From Aradus depressus (Eukaryota > Arthropoda > Insecta > Hemiptera > Aradidae), in assembly GCA_963662175.1 (NCBI GenBank), contig OY759217.1, positions 50,940,108 through 51,004,107 on the forward strand: a DNA stretch of 64,000 bases, read 5' to 3'. Below, piece after piece: positions 1 through 11,159 of this stretch. Below the pieces are notes generated by a model. That model ran no database searches. It was not told where the DNA came from and worked only from the letters and a program-made list of their open reading frames with translations. The position numbers and the translations under genes were made by a program. Each line of letters starts with the position of its first letter. The first letter of the stretch is position 1.

Positions 1-3000
1 GTCGATAGAGGTGCTTCGATCGATTTGCGCGTCTACTAGATGTAATATATCTTCTGGTGGACGTGGAAGTGTTCCGAAATACATACTGTCAAACCAAGTT
101 AAAGACATCTCTGGAAGAAGTGCTGAACAAAGGTAACCAACAATGACCCCAGAGAAGTGGTGACGATCCCCCACCATCATCATCCGACCGACATCATCTG
201 GTGTCGATAGAGGTGCTTCGATCGAAAGACATCTCTGGAAGAAGTGCTGAACAAAGGTAACCAACAATGATCCCGTAGAAGTGGTGATGATCCCCCACCA
301 TCATCATCCGACCGACATCATCTGGTGTTGATAGAGGTGCTTCGATCGAAAGACATCTCTGGAAGAAATGCTGAACACAGGTAACCAACAATGACCCCAG
401 AGAAGTGGTGACGATCCCCCACCATCATCATCCGACCGACATCATCTGGTGTCGATAGAGGTGCTTCGATCGATTTGCGCGTCTACTAGATGTAATATAT
501 CTTCTGGTGGACGTGGAAGTGTTCCGAAATACATACTGTCAAACCAAGTTAAAGACATCTCTGGAAGAAATGCTGAACACAGGTAACCAACAATGATCCC
601 GTAGAAGTGGTGATGATCCCCCACCATCATCATCCGACCGACATCATCTGGTGTCGATAGAGGTGCTTCGATCGATTTGCGCATCTACTAGATGTAATAT
701 ATCTTCTGGTGGACGTGGAAGTGTTCCGAAATACATACTGTCAAACCAAGTTAAAGACATCTCTGGAAGAAATGCTGAACACAGGTAACCAACAATGACC
801 CAGAGAAGTGGTGACGATCCCCCACCATCATCATCCGACCGACATCATCTGGTGTCGATAGAGGTGCTTCGATCGATTTGCGCATCTACTAGATGTAATA
901 TATCTTCTGGTGGACGTGGAAGTGTTCCGAAATACATACTGTCAAACCAAGTTAAAGACATCTCTGGAAGAAGTGCTGAACACAGGTAACCAACAATGAC
1001 CCCAGAGAAGTGGTGACGATCCCCCACCATCATCATCCGACCGACATCATCTGGTGTCGATAGAGGTGCTTCGATCGATTTGCGCGTCTACTAGATGTAA
1101 TATATCTTCTGGTGGACGTGGAAGTGTTCCGAAATACATACTGTCAAACCAAGTTAAAGACATCTCTGGAAGAAATGCTGAACACAGGTAACCAACAATG
1201 ACCCCAGAGAAGTGGTGACGATCCCCCACCATCATCATCCGACCGACATCATCTGGTGTCGATAGAGGTGCTTCGATCGATTTGCGCGTCTACTAGATGT
1301 AATATATCTTCTGGTGGACGTGGAAGTGTTCCGAAATACATACTGTCAAACCAAGTTAAAGACATCTCTGGAAGAAATGCTGAACACAGGTAACCAACAA
1401 TGACCCCAGAGAAGTGGTGATGATCCCCCACCACCATCATCCGACCGACATCATCTGGTGTCGATAGAGGTGCTTCGATCGATTTGCGCATCTACTAGAT
1501 GTAATATATCTTCTGGTGGACGTGGAAGTGTTCCGAAATACATACTGTCAAACCAAGTTAAAGACATCTCTGGAAGAAATGCTGGACAAAGGTAACCAAC
1601 AATGACCCCAGAGAAGTGGTGACGATCCCCCACCATCATCATCCGACCGACATCATCTGGTGTCGATAGAGGTGCTTCGATCGAAAGACATCTCTGGAAG
1701 AAGTGCTGAACAAAGGTAACCAACAATGATCCCGTAGAAGTGGTGATGATCCCCCACCATCATCATCCGACCGACATCATCTGGTGTTGATAGAGGTGCT
1801 TCGATCGATTTGCGCGTCTACTAGATGTAATATATCTTCTGGTGGACGTGGAAGTGTTCCGAAATACATACTGTCAAACCAAGTTAAAGACATCTCTGGA
1901 AGAAATGCTGAACACAGGTAACCAACAATGACCCCAGAGAAGTGGTGACGATCCCCCACCATCATCATCCGACCGACATCATCTGGTGTCGATAGAGGTG
2001 CTTCGATCGATTTGCGCGTCTACTAGATGTAATATATCTTCTGGTGGACGTGGAAGTGTTCCGAAATACATACTGTCAAACCAAGTTAAAGACATCTCTG
2101 GAAGAAGTGCTGAACAAAGGTAACCAACAATGATCCCGTAGGAGTGGTGATGATCCCCCACCATCATCATCCGACCGACATCATCTGGTGTTGATAGAGG
2201 TGCTTCGATCGATTTGCGCGTCTACTAGATGTAATATATCTTCTGGTGGACGTGGAAGTGTTCCGAAATACATACTGTCAAACCAAGTTAAAGACATCTC
2301 TGGAAGAAATGCTGAACACAGGTAACCAACAATGACCCCAGAGAAGTGGTGACGATCCCCCACCATCATCATCCGACCGACATCATCTGGTGTCGATAGA
2401 GGTGCTTCGATCGATTTGCGCGTCTACTAGATGTAATATATCTTCTGGTGGACGTGGAAGTGTTCCGAAATACATACTGTCAAACCAAGTTAAAGACATC
2501 TCTGGAAGAAGTGCTGAACAAAGGTAACCAACAATGATCCCGTAGAAGTGGTGATGATCCCCCACCATCATCATCCGACCGACATCATCTGGTGTTGATA
2601 GAGGTGCTTCGATCGATTTGCGCGTCTACTAGATGTAATATATCTTCTGGTGGACGTGGAAGTGTTCCGAAATACATACTGTCAAACCAAGTTAAAGACA
2701 TCTCTGGAAGAAATGCTGAACACAGGTAACCAACAATGACCCCAGAGAAGTGGTGACGATCCCCCACCATCATCATCCGACCGACATCATTTGGTGTCGA
2801 TAGAGGTGCTTCGATCGATTTGCGCGTCTACTAGATGTAATATATCTTCTGGTGGACGTGGAAGTGTTCCGAAATACATACTGTCAAACCAAGTTAAAGA
2901 CATCTCTGGAAGAAGTGCTGAACAAAGGTAACCAACAATGACCCCAGAGAAGTGGTGACGATCCCCCACCATCATCATCCGACCGACATCATCTGGTGTC

Positions 3001-4195
3001 GATAGAGGTGCTTCGATCGATTTGCGCGTCTACTAGATGTAATATATCTTCTGGTGGACGTGGAAGTGTTCCGAAATACATACTGTCAAACCAAGTTAAA
3101 GACATCTCTGGAAGAAATGCTGAACACAGGTAACCAACAATGACCCCAGAGAAGTGGTGATGATCCCCCACCATCATCATCCGACCGACATCATCTGGTG
3201 TCGATAGAGGTGCTTCGATCGATTTGCGCGTCTACTAGATGTAATATATCTTCTGGTGGACGTGGAAGTGTTCCGAAATACATACTGTCAAACCAAGTTA
3301 AAGACATCTCTGGAAGAAGTGCTGAACAAAGGTAACCAACAATGACCCCAGAGAAGTGGTGACGATCCCCCACCATCATCATCCGACCGACATCATCTGG
3401 TGTCGATAGAGGTGCTTCGATCGAAAGACATCTCTGGAAGAAGTGCTGAACAAAGGTAACCAACAATGATCCCGTAGAAGTGGTGATGATCCCCCACCAT
3501 CATCATCCGACCGACATCATCTGGTGTTGATAGAGGTGCTTCGATCGAAAGACATCTCTGGAAGAAGTGCTGAACAAAGGTAACCAACAATGACCCCAGA
3601 GAAGTGGTGATGATCCCCCACCATCATCATCCGACCGACATCATCTGGTGTCGATAGAGGTGCTTCGATCGATTTGCGCGTCTACTAGATGTAATATATC
3701 TTCTGGTGGACGTGGAAGTGTTCCGAAATACATACTGTCAAACCAAGTTAAAGACATCTCTGGAAGAAATGCTGAACACAGGTAACCAACAATGACCCCA
3801 GAGAAGTGGTGACGATCCCCCACCATCATCATCCGACCGACATCATCTGGTGTCGATAGAGGTGCTTCGATCGATTTGCGCGTCTACTAGATGTAATATA
3901 TCTTCTGGTGGACGTGGAAGTGTTCCGAAATACATACTGTCAAACCAAGTTAAAGACATCTCTGGAAGAAATGCTGAACACAGGTAACCAACAATGACCC
4001 CAGAGAAGTGGTGATGATCCCCCACCATCATCATCCGACCGACATCATCTGGTGTCGATAGAGGTGCTTCGATCGATTTGCGCGTCTACTAGATGTAATA
4101 TATCTTCTGGTGGACGTGGAAGTGTTCCGAAATACATACTGTCAAACCAAGTTAAAGACATCTCTGGAAGAAATGCTGAACACAGGTAACCAACA
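1..4195. repeat. satellite array, 202-bp unit with 124-bp short variants
   Basis: About 23 head-to-tail units can be counted from the recurring word 'gatagaggtgcttcgatcg', at 1, 203, 327, 451, 653, 854 and so on to 4054. Eighteen units are about 202 bp. Five (starting 203, 327, 1662, 3402, 3526) are 124 bp and lack the same 78-bp block. Units differ at only a few positions. The array runs off the left edge, and its last unit decays at about 4195. Every unit has a 63-91 codon open frame on the - strand, but 202 is not a multiple of three, so the frame changes at each unit and no long protein is made. I do not recognise the unit. Confidence 0.97.
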
Positions 4196-4287
4196 AAGAT
4201 CCCACAGAAGCATAAGAAACACAGATAGTTTTTATATTTTATATATTATTCAAATGCACATGTTCAACACAAAGATCAAAATCGTGG

Positions 4288-4537
4288 GTTCGGAACTCGA
4301 CCTGAGCCCTTAGAGCTTTTTTTATACTAGAAGCTAAAACAAAATCTTTGAGAACGCCGTCCTTCGGATGGAACGTTCAGCGATATTCCAGAGCCTGTGC
4401 AATGTCATATACTCGATAAAACACGTTGCCTAACTGAACCTGATTAGTTATAGTTGAGGACTCCAACAGTAGGTGGAGCTCGTGCCCTGGTTGCAGGCCT
4501 CATGACCTCGTATTTAAAGGCCAGGCTCCCGATGAAT
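4288..4537 (+). mobile_element. SINE-A, diverged 5'-truncated copy
   Basis: It starts near a decayed B box ('gtgggttcgg'), then has the family core ('cgccgtccttcggatgg') and the 3' body. It lies just past the satellite edge. Identified by comparison with the fuller copies at 9441-9788 and 25456-25804. Confidence 0.75.
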
Positions 4538-5142
4538 AATTTAAAGCAAAATTTAAAGAAGAAAAAAAATAAATAAATAAATAATGAATAAATTAACTTT
4601 CAGAAACTGTTAATATTTTTAAAAAAATAATTGTTTTTCATACTAATTATCTTTTGTAGAATGCAAATTAAATTCAAAGTATGGTTTTCAATGGTGCATA
4701 AATAGGGCTCAGATAATATTAAATATTTATATATTCAAAAGGCGCCTGGTTTAATTGATATTTGAGTTTATGCTAAGGGCGCTCGAGGAAAAAAGGGCGG
4801 TGTTAGTCCCTTTACAAAGTGACTAGTTCTCTTCTTGAGGGCACCCTTCGCTTACTTACCTGTCACGCTCTCTCCTGGGAATTTTTAATTAATGTTCATT
4901 GATCCATATTCTGGATTTAATAATTGAAAAGATAAGAGCAAAAACGGTGCCATTCCTAAAATATTATAGGTAAGTGTGATGAGAGCACTCAGTGAAGGGT
5001 TCCGTAGCTGAAAAATATTTTAATATATTCAGAAATGAATATACGTTTAATACATAATTCGTTTTGTAATATCTTCAGACTCTACCTATGACACAGCCGT
5101 GGATACCCAACAATTCTAATGTTTCGAAAATATTTTTTTAAA
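4538..5142. other. AT-rich spacer, nothing recognised
   Basis: AT-rich DNA with short A and T runs. No open frame of note and no clear match to the repeat families of this window. Confidence 0.5.
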
Positions 5143-5830
5143 TACAGTGTAAACTCTATATAGCAACACTTAAGGGACTGCGCATTTTATGGCGTTATTG
5201 AGAGTTGTCGTTAAATGAAGAGAAGAAAAATCAATACATATTACATTACATTTAATAGTATTTTACTATTATAATATGTATTTACTAACAAAGTATAACA
5301 ACAAACATTAATATTGATACAAATAACAACGCTTATTGCGTATAGTCTTTTATCTTCGTCTGACGTTTTTTGTTGCTCCAGTATTTTAATTGTATTTTCA
5401 TATTCATTTTCATTTATTCATATCTTGGGATACTGTGGGATCAACTTGGTTATACAAAAACTATTTTTCTAATAATTTCGCTGCATCGAGTGCTTGTTTA
5501 ATGCTTGGTGGAGGCTCAGCATCATCCGTCTCATCTTCTTCATCCCCTTGTTGAAGTTGACAGTCGAGGTAATACGTGCTAGACAATAAAGCAACAAAAT
5601 AACAAACAAAAGACCGTACACAGCTGCAGTTCTTATTAATTTGGGCAACTTGAAAGTACTGTTTATTGCTTAGTAATGACGTATTGTTGTCGTTATGTAG
5701 AGTGGATGTGATGCTACATAGAGTGTATCATTGTATGGACAACAAGGTAAACCAACCAGATTCAAGTAATTTCGATGTTTTAGGGAGTTTGTGGTTAAAT
5801 CGAGTGGCGTTAAATGGAGTTTACACTGTA
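5143..5830. mobile_element. pogo/Tigger-like DNA transposon, degraded
   Basis: Matching ends 'cagtgtaaactc' (from 5145) and 'gagtttacactg' (to 5828) form terminal inverted repeats flanked by TA on both sides, the target of Tc1/mariner and pogo elements. Subterminal words 'gttgtcgttaaatgaag' and 'gttgtcgttatgtagag' also recall this group. At about 684 bp it is too short to be autonomous, but it keeps a piece of transposase on the - strand (next entry). Confidence 0.75.
5461..5580 (-). pseudogene. Tigger-like transposase, C-terminal remnant
   Basis: About 39 codons read in one frame on the - strand and end in a stop at 5461-5463. The tail has an acidic run (GDEEDETDDAE), then PPPSIKQALDAAKLLEK and the stop. 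An acidic stretch followed by a proline-led amphipathic helix is typical of the end of Tigger/CENP-B-like transposases. The DNA-binding and DDE catalytic parts are missing, so the piece is inert. It sits inside the inverted-repeat element at 5143-5830, which supports the call. Family assignment is from memory of the motif style, without alignment. Confidence 0.6.
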
Positions 5831-5834
5831 GATA

Positions 5835-6166
5835 TTATGACTCATGCCCGGGCTTTAACTACTAGGTCATATCGCCCACTACCAGAACGCTCTTTCGTCA
5901 CTCTAGTGGACATGAGCCCGACTTGACTATGCGAGTCCTAAATTTTGCCTATCCTAAATTTTTATTCATCTAGGGTAGGAATCTTTAACGAGGTATCTTT
6001 AAAGTATAGACTTGGAACCATCGCATAAGGTCTCATCTGAAAGACGTCTCGAGCTCAAGGTCTTTTCATCTCCCAGATAAAAAACCTAAGGGCATTGGCC
6101 GGGTTTCGAACCTGCAATTTTGAGCTCAGTACGCAAGCACGAATACCACTGAGCTACCGGCGCCCT
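5835..6166 (-). mobile_element. SINE-A, near full-length
   Basis: tRNA-derived SINE read on the - strand. The head at the right end carries A-box-like 'ggtagctcagtggtat' and B-box-like 'gggtttcgaacc' in reverse complement, followed by the body and the 3' end 'gcccgggcatgagtcat'. It begins six bases past the Tigger-like element. Confidence 0.88.
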
Positions 6167-6175
6167 CTTTTCTTA

Positions 6176-6494
6176 TTATGACTGATGCCCAGGCTTTTAA
6201 CTTCGAGGTCATACCGTCTACTTCCAGAGCGCTTTTTTGTTCTTCTGGTGGTTATGAGCCCAACTCTACTCTGGGAGTCTGAAATTTGGTCTAGCTAGGT
6301 TTCATGGTAGACGTCCTTAACGAGTAGCTGACATCGTACAGGCTCGAGACCATCGCTTAACGTCCCATCCGAAGAAAGGCGTCATCAAGGTTTTTTCACC
6401 TTCCAGATAAAAAACCTAAGAGACCTCGGTCGGGTTTCGAACCTGCGATCTTGAGTTCAGTAGACAAGCACGCTACCTCTGAGTTACCGTCTAG
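6176..6494 (-). mobile_element. SINE-A, older diverged copy
   Basis: Lies directly beside the previous copy in the same orientation. The same modules are present with more changes: the core is disrupted, but the B box 'gggtttcgaacctgcga' is intact. Confidence 0.8.
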
Positions 6495-6754
6495 AGGGAG
6501 AGTGGAAACTTCTTATATTACAACTACGTGGATCTGGTGTTATTTATTCACTTAGCTCCCTCTAGGTACTCCCCTCCTAAAGAACCCCACTCTGTCCTTC
6601 TCTTCTATTAACTCTGACGACTCAACATTTTTCTTCGTTCTTCCTCCAAGTTATTACTTATATCTCTTTCTTCATTCTTTCTCTTTCCGACTTTTCATTC
6701 TATTATCTCTCCTACTTTTCGTAACATTATGACTGTTTTTTTTTTTTTTTGATA

Positions 6755-7290
6755 TGAAGATGGCTGATGTAGTGAGAAGTGATTATTTCACAGGTTGTCA
6801 AATAAGATGTAATCTGTCCTCTCACAGATTTTTTATTTGTATTACCTAGCTGGCTTTCGAGGTTGTTCTCATCCTCAAGCAGTCTGATAAATACAAATTT
6901 TTTGAAATTAACCTAATTAAAATATTTAGTAAATAAAATTTTAATTTTTTTTATTATCAAATTAAACTATAAATAAAACCATCTAAAAACTTTAACAATT
7001 TAAAATTTCATGGATGGGGACAGAGAAGTAATTCTGACTCACAACTCTTACAGGAATAACTTATCTGTCCCCATCCATGAAATTTTAAATTGTTAAAGTT
7101 TTTAGATGTTTTTATTTATTTATAGTTTAATTTTATTATAAAAAATGTTTAAATTTGATTTACTAAATATTTGAATTAAGTTAATTTCAAAAACAAAAAA
7201 AAAAAAAAAAAAAATTATCAGACTGCCTGATAATGAGGGCAACCTCGAAAGCCGGCTAGCTAATACAAATGAAAAACCTGTTTTTTTACT
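6755..7290. mobile_element. foldback element, family F1
   Basis: A long inverted repeat. Arms around 6997-7022 and 7065-7095 share 'tttcatggatggggacag' and its complement. Outer arms repeat the 'ctggctttcgaggttg' and 'gaaagccggctagct' words near 6850 and 7250. The left end 'agatggctgatgtagtgag' recurs in complement at the ends of related copies at 42046-42285 and 44566-44860. No transposase was seen, so this is a non-autonomous element of unknown superfamily. Confidence 0.75.
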
Positions 7291-7328
7291 TCCCCAGGTA
7301 TACAAATGTACCTAATAAGTTATACAAT

Positions 7329-7690
7329 GTATGTTAAGCCCCCCCTAACTCCCTCTTCCCTCGGCTAATTTGGCTGAGACTCAATAGGTGTCATCCTTAT
7401 GGGTTTTTGTATACATATATAAAAGTTCGTGTCAGTACATTCATTCTATCGGGAGTTATCGTGTTCACAGATATACATAAATACATTTCTGACAGAGTAT
7501 ATATGTGTAATATGACATATATACTCTGTCAGAAATGTATTTATGTATATCTGTGAACACGATAACTCCCGATAGAATGAATGTACTGACACGAAATTTT
7601 ATATAGGTATACAAAAACCCATAAGGATGACACCTATTGCCAAATTAACTGAGGGAAGAGGGAGTTAGGGGGGGGGGGGGGGGCTTAACT
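7329..7690. mobile_element. family B, near-perfect palindrome of two inverted copies
   Basis: Two family B segments lie head to head around about 7508. The left arm carries 'gggagttatcgtgttcacag' and the right arm its complement; the arms are about 170 bp and nearly identical. The right arm ends in a run of G (about 7660-7683) before 'cttaactcaaat'. Confidence 0.85.
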
Positions 7691-7892
7691 CAAATAATTC
7701 CATTTCTATGTCAACTATTACGTTTTAGCGAGATGCTCCCACCTAGGATTCCCCTCATTCCATTAGTCAATTTCAGGTTCCACATATAAAATTTGTTGTT
7801 GATACATTCATTACTTCTGCACTAGGGTTGCAGAGTTAAGCCCCCTCTAATACCAACCTCCTCCTTGACGGATTTAATTGAAAATCATTAGT
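7691..7892 (-). mobile_element. family B fragment
   Basis: Carries 'gttgatacattcatta' and 'gagttaagccccctc', which match the reverse complement of the family B core. It adjoins the palindrome. Confidence 0.6.
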
Positions 7893-8351
7893 TTTCGACT
7901 CACACGGACTGGACTGGTTTGTTTTCCCTTTTGTTGTTCATAACAATGAAATATATAAAATTAAAAGTTAGTTTGAAATTTAATATCTGACATTCCTCTG
8001 GGTGTAATTGCATTCCATTCTGTCGTCTATTAATGTGAGAAAAATATTTAAAATAATACAGAGAGAATTCGACCAGATTGCACATGGAAAGGTTCCATGG
8101 AAGAAGATAGACACGAAAAGTGGAAGTAGATAACGTATGTACGTTATATGTACATACATATGTATGTTTCACAATCATTCGTTTTTCTGGTATGAGGAAG
8201 TATAGTAATCGTGAGAAAATCCGAGATGGAGTTTTCAATGGATTTTCACGTTTCATTTTCCCTGATTAAATTATGTCCATTTTCGCGATGAACCTCTGAA
8301 TGTGATTGGAACTTTGTGAGCGTTCTCAAGTATATAAATTGTATCATAAAC
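7893..8351. other. spacer without recognised gene
   Basis: A 118-codon open frame on the - strand covers 7900-8256, but its composition is biased and shows no domain. The right part ('gaaaatccgagatgg') resembles the edge of repeat family D near 46815 and 51350. Confidence 0.45.
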
Positions 8352-8594
8352 TAAAAAACTTAAGCACGCCGTCCTTCGGATGGGACGTTAAGCGATAGTC
8401 CCGAGCCTGTACGATGTCAGGTACTCGTTAAAGACCCCCTGCCCTAGGTGAATAAAAATTTAGGGTAGGCAAAATTTAGGACTCCCACAGTAGAATCGAG
8501 CTCATGTCCACCAGAGTGACGAAAGAGCGCTCTGGTAGTAGGCGATATGACCTCGTAATTAAAGCCCGGGCATGAGTCATAAAACCAACCAACC
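8352..8594 (+). mobile_element. SINE-A, 5'-truncated
   Basis: Begins at the core ('aagcacgccgtccttcgg') and runs to the 3' end 'gcccgggcatgagtcat', followed by an 'aaccaaccaacc' tail. The tRNA head is missing. Confidence 0.88.
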
Positions 8595-8754
8595 ATAAAT
8601 TAAAAGTATTCTCGGATTGGCTTTAAGAAATTTGGTCACTTTATTGAACATAGGGCTATTATCGGTAAGAAGGTCAGTTTTATTTGCTTATTGCTTCGTA
8701 ACATTAAAAAGATAATATAATTAATGAATTACACCATATTACATTCATTAATAA

Positions 8755-8960
8755 ATGGAACATTATAACTCTAGCATTAATATTTATAGACTTCAAAAAA
8801 GAGCACTAAGGATAATAAATAATGTTAACCAAAGAACAACCTGCAGAGAAATTTCATTTGAAACATTAATTAGAAAAGTATAAAATATTTTCTCTGTTAG
8901 CAACACAAGGCATGATTATATGATGCCAGAAGGAAAAAAGAATTTATCATAATTAAACAT
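8755..8960 (+). pseudogene. non-LTR retrotransposon, C-terminal ORF fragment
   Basis: One frame reads NIYRLQKRALRIINNVNQ, then RTTCREISFETLIRKV and a stop. This pattern (LQKRA-RIINN followed by RTxCRxIF) is a familiar feature near the end of reverse transcriptases of CR1/Jockey-type elements. Downstream HDYMMPEGK-like residues continue the theme after the stop. The fragment lacks catalytic motifs and is dead. Clade is uncertain. Confidence 0.6.
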
Positions 8961-9440
8961 TCCTTCTCCCTTTTTGAAAAAAAGTATAATTCCTTTAAAT
9001 TTTTTAAATGCATTTTCCTATTTCATGAAGGCAATGAACAATTTAAAAAATTAAAACTCAAAAAGTTCAAAAATACTTAAATAACCATGATATACATAAT
9101 AACCGTGTTTCATAAACAAAAACACCATTTCACAATTATCTTTCATTTTTATCTTTTTGGCCGTTCCTCCACAGATGAGATCAATCGGGATTACTTTTTG
9201 TTGAACATTCCCATTATTTATTATATTTTATTTCGTACATTGTGACCTAAGGATGGGACACAAGAATATCCTGAAATATCTTCGTAAAAGAAGAATTATA
9301 AATATAAAATATTTATCGTAACTAGTTTAAAATAAAATTAAAATGTATTTTATTTATTATTAGGCTCATTTATCTTCCATTATTTTACTTTATTTTATTT
9401 TTTACTTTATAATTATTATTTATATATATATATTTTATAT
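8961..9440. other. AT-rich spacer with a family G repeat piece
   Basis: The stretch 9150-9330 shares several words with 14010-14270 ('attactttttgtt', 'gtgacctaaggatgggac' versus 'gtgccctgaggaagggac'). It therefore belongs to a diverged dispersed repeat. The rest is AT-rich, with nothing recognised. Confidence 0.45.
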
Positions 9441-9785
9441 AGGTTAGATTAGGTTTTATGACTCATGCCCGGGCTTTAACTACTAGGTCATATCCCCTAC
9501 TACCAGAGCGCTCTTTCGTCACTCTGGTGGAAATGAGCCCGACTCTACTGTGGGAGTCCTAAATTTTGCCTACTCTAAATTTTTTATTCACCTAGAGTAG
9601 GGGTCTTTAACGAGTACCTGACATCGTACAGGCTCTGGACCATCGCTTAACGTCCCATCCGAAGGACGGCGTGCTTAAGTTTATTTTACCTCCCAGATAA
9701 AATAAACTAAGGGCCTCGGTCGGGTTACGAACCCACGTTCTTTAGCTCAGAAGTCAAGCACGCATACCACTGAGCTACCGGCGCC

Positions 9786-9788
<3 letters not shown>
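9441..9788 (-). mobile_element. SINE-A, full-length, with telomere-like tail
   Basis: The complete - strand copy has its tRNA-like head at the right end ('gagctaccggcgccctc'). The B box is mutated ('gggttacgaaccc'). The core is intact and the 3' end is 'gcccgggcatgagtcat'. The tail reads as 'aaacctaatctaacct' on the SINE sense strand, close to (CCTAA)n. Confidence 0.92.
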
Positions 9789-9822
<34 letters not shown>

Positions 9823-9826
<4 letters not shown>

Positions 9827-9992
9827 TAGTTCCGTGAAACCTTGAGGAGGTAATATACGTGTTAAAAATGTGTACATAAGGTACCTTATAAAATATACAT
9901 AAGCAATTGTGATTAGTAATAACTTATTACTTCATGTACACATATTTAACACGTATATTATACCACCTCAAGGTTTCACGGAAATAAAATAT
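9823..9992. repeat. foldback palindrome
   Basis: Inverted arms 'ttccgtgaaaccttgagg' (from about 9829) and 'cctcaaggtttcacggaa' (to about 9982), with 'tatacgtgtta' words in each arm. The loop is short. It looks like a small MITE. An (AT)n run lies just to its left. Confidence 0.75.
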
Positions 9993-10030
9993 TATTATCC
10001 CACAACCAGATTGAATCGGACCAGAAAAAA

Positions 10031-10815
10031 TCTATATTAATAGAGCTGAAACGGGGTTTGTTTGTTTGAGCCAGATTGAAAAATGAGCTATGTGGCGTCT
10101 CCAAATTCTTAACAGGAGGGGTGTTAAACGTAAAAATAGTGGTAGCTTATTAACGGATGGTCAGATTGTCATGGAATTTCTTATGTGGTATTCTTAAAAG
10201 CCAAATTGAAAAATAGGGTATGTGGCGTCTGAAAATTCAAAATGATAGGGGGGTGGGGGAAGGATAAATGTTGATGGAATTTCACATGTAGCATTCTTAA
10301 ATATAGGGCAATATGGCTTCCCATATTTTAAAAGGGAAGGGTATCCTAAGCACGTATTAGCTACGGTCACTAGCTAGGGTGCCCGCTGTTGCAAGGCACG
10401 TACTAGCTGTGGTCCCCAACGTTCGTAAGTACGTAATAGATGTGGCCACCAGAGCTGCATAGCACTTACTAAATTGGGTGTACGCCGCTGCAAAGCAAAT
10501 ACTAGCTGGGTGACCAATGTCGCAAGGCAATTACTAGCTGGGTTGCCAAAAGTTGCTCAGCACATACAAAGTGTGGTCAGCTGTTGCTTCTCAATTCTCT
10601 ACGGTGACCACCGCTGTTCGACCTAATATTTTATTCATACCAAAACTAAAAAACAATATTGCCCTTTTCAGGGATTTGAAGAAATGAATGCCTCGTTTCC
10701 ATGTGAATCATTGAAAATTGCAATTCACGAATATACTGTCGAAGAATTGCCTAGGATTCGCATGAGAGATATTATGAGAAAAAGGTCCCCGGGCAACGAC
10801 GGGTAATACTGCTAG
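10031..10815 (+). mobile_element. Helitron-like non-autonomous element, 785 bp
   Basis: Starts 'tctatattaatagagc', preceded by A, and ends 'ccgggcaacgacgggtaa', 'tactgctag'. The 5'-TC start, CTAG-3' end and GC-rich hairpin just before the end are Helitron hallmarks. Inside are two copies of a 'ttcttaaaagccaaattga'-type unit and a decayed 33/66-bp array (10350-10600). The same order of parts is seen, greatly expanded, in the element at 53780-59127. The nearest named group I would compare is the Helentron/HINE-type non-autonomous Helitrons; this is inference. Confidence 0.75.
10672..10805 (+). pseudogene. protein-like tract at Helitron 3' end
   Basis: After a pyrimidine-rich 'gcccttttcag', an open frame of 44 codons runs to a TAA inside the terminal hairpin region. 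It includes residues IAIHEYTVEELPRI and MRDIMRKRSPG. The matching region of the copy at 61958 onward reads HECTVEEL in the same alignment, with three of the four base changes over these eight codons silent. This hints at past coding function, either the end of an element-encoded protein or a captured exon. I do not recognise the protein. Confidence 0.35.
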
Positions 10816-10960
10816 GATATAATGTGAAATTCCATGACAATCCGAGTATTCGTTAATGAGCTAATAAATCCTCTTTATGCTAAGGCCTACCCCCACAACC
10901 CCCCTCCCGTTAAAACTTTTATGTCGTCTCACACCCTATTTTATAATAGTATTTAGAAAA
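10816..10960 (-). mobile_element. Helitron array unit fragment
   Basis: Contains 'gtgaaattccatgacaatcc', 'taaggcctacccccacaac' and 'cccctcccgtt', matching one unit of the roughly 140-bp array at 55020-58970. The orientation is opposite to the adjoining 785-bp element. Confidence 0.7.
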
Positions 10961-11028
10961 GTATTCATATTAATATTCCCTTTATTATTTATTCATAGTA
11001 AACCTATTTTTTTAATTGTTTGTTTCAG

Positions 11029-11150
11029 TTCCGCCACAGATAGAGCAGGTCACTTCGGGTGGACTTGTCGAGATCAAAAAAGGAACCAAAATCACACTGG
11101 AGTGTAAAACTTCAGGAATCCCGCCTCCGACGATCACGTGGACCAGGAAG
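11029..11150 (+). CDS. Ig-domain protein, exon coding first half of an Ig domain
   Basis: A pyrimidine tract and cag at 11026-11028 precede the exon, and gtagga at 11151 is the donor. The exon starts with two bases completing a codon (probably V) and then gives 40 codons: PPQIEQVTSGG, LVEIKKGTKITLECKTSG and IPPPTITWTRK. The Cys of LEC and the Trp of ITW are the B-strand cysteine and C-strand tryptophan of an Ig (I-set/C2) domain. The VPP start at a phase-1 boundary is usual for the second or third Ig domain of the insect klingon/lachesin/DIP/neurotrimin-like adhesion proteins, which are GPI-anchored or secreted neuronal surface molecules. The exon ends in phase 0 and joins 37440-37590 in frame. 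Assignment to one named gene is not possible from one domain. Confidence 0.9.
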
Positions 11151-11159
11151 GTAGGATAC

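Noticed and set aside
194..4034. Repeated 63-91 codon open frames on the - strand
   Set aside because: They are one per satellite unit, shift frame between units because 202 is not a multiple of three, and show no start context or domain.
7900..8256. 118-codon open frame on the - strand
   Set aside because: No domain or start context, biased composition, and partial overlap with a family D edge.
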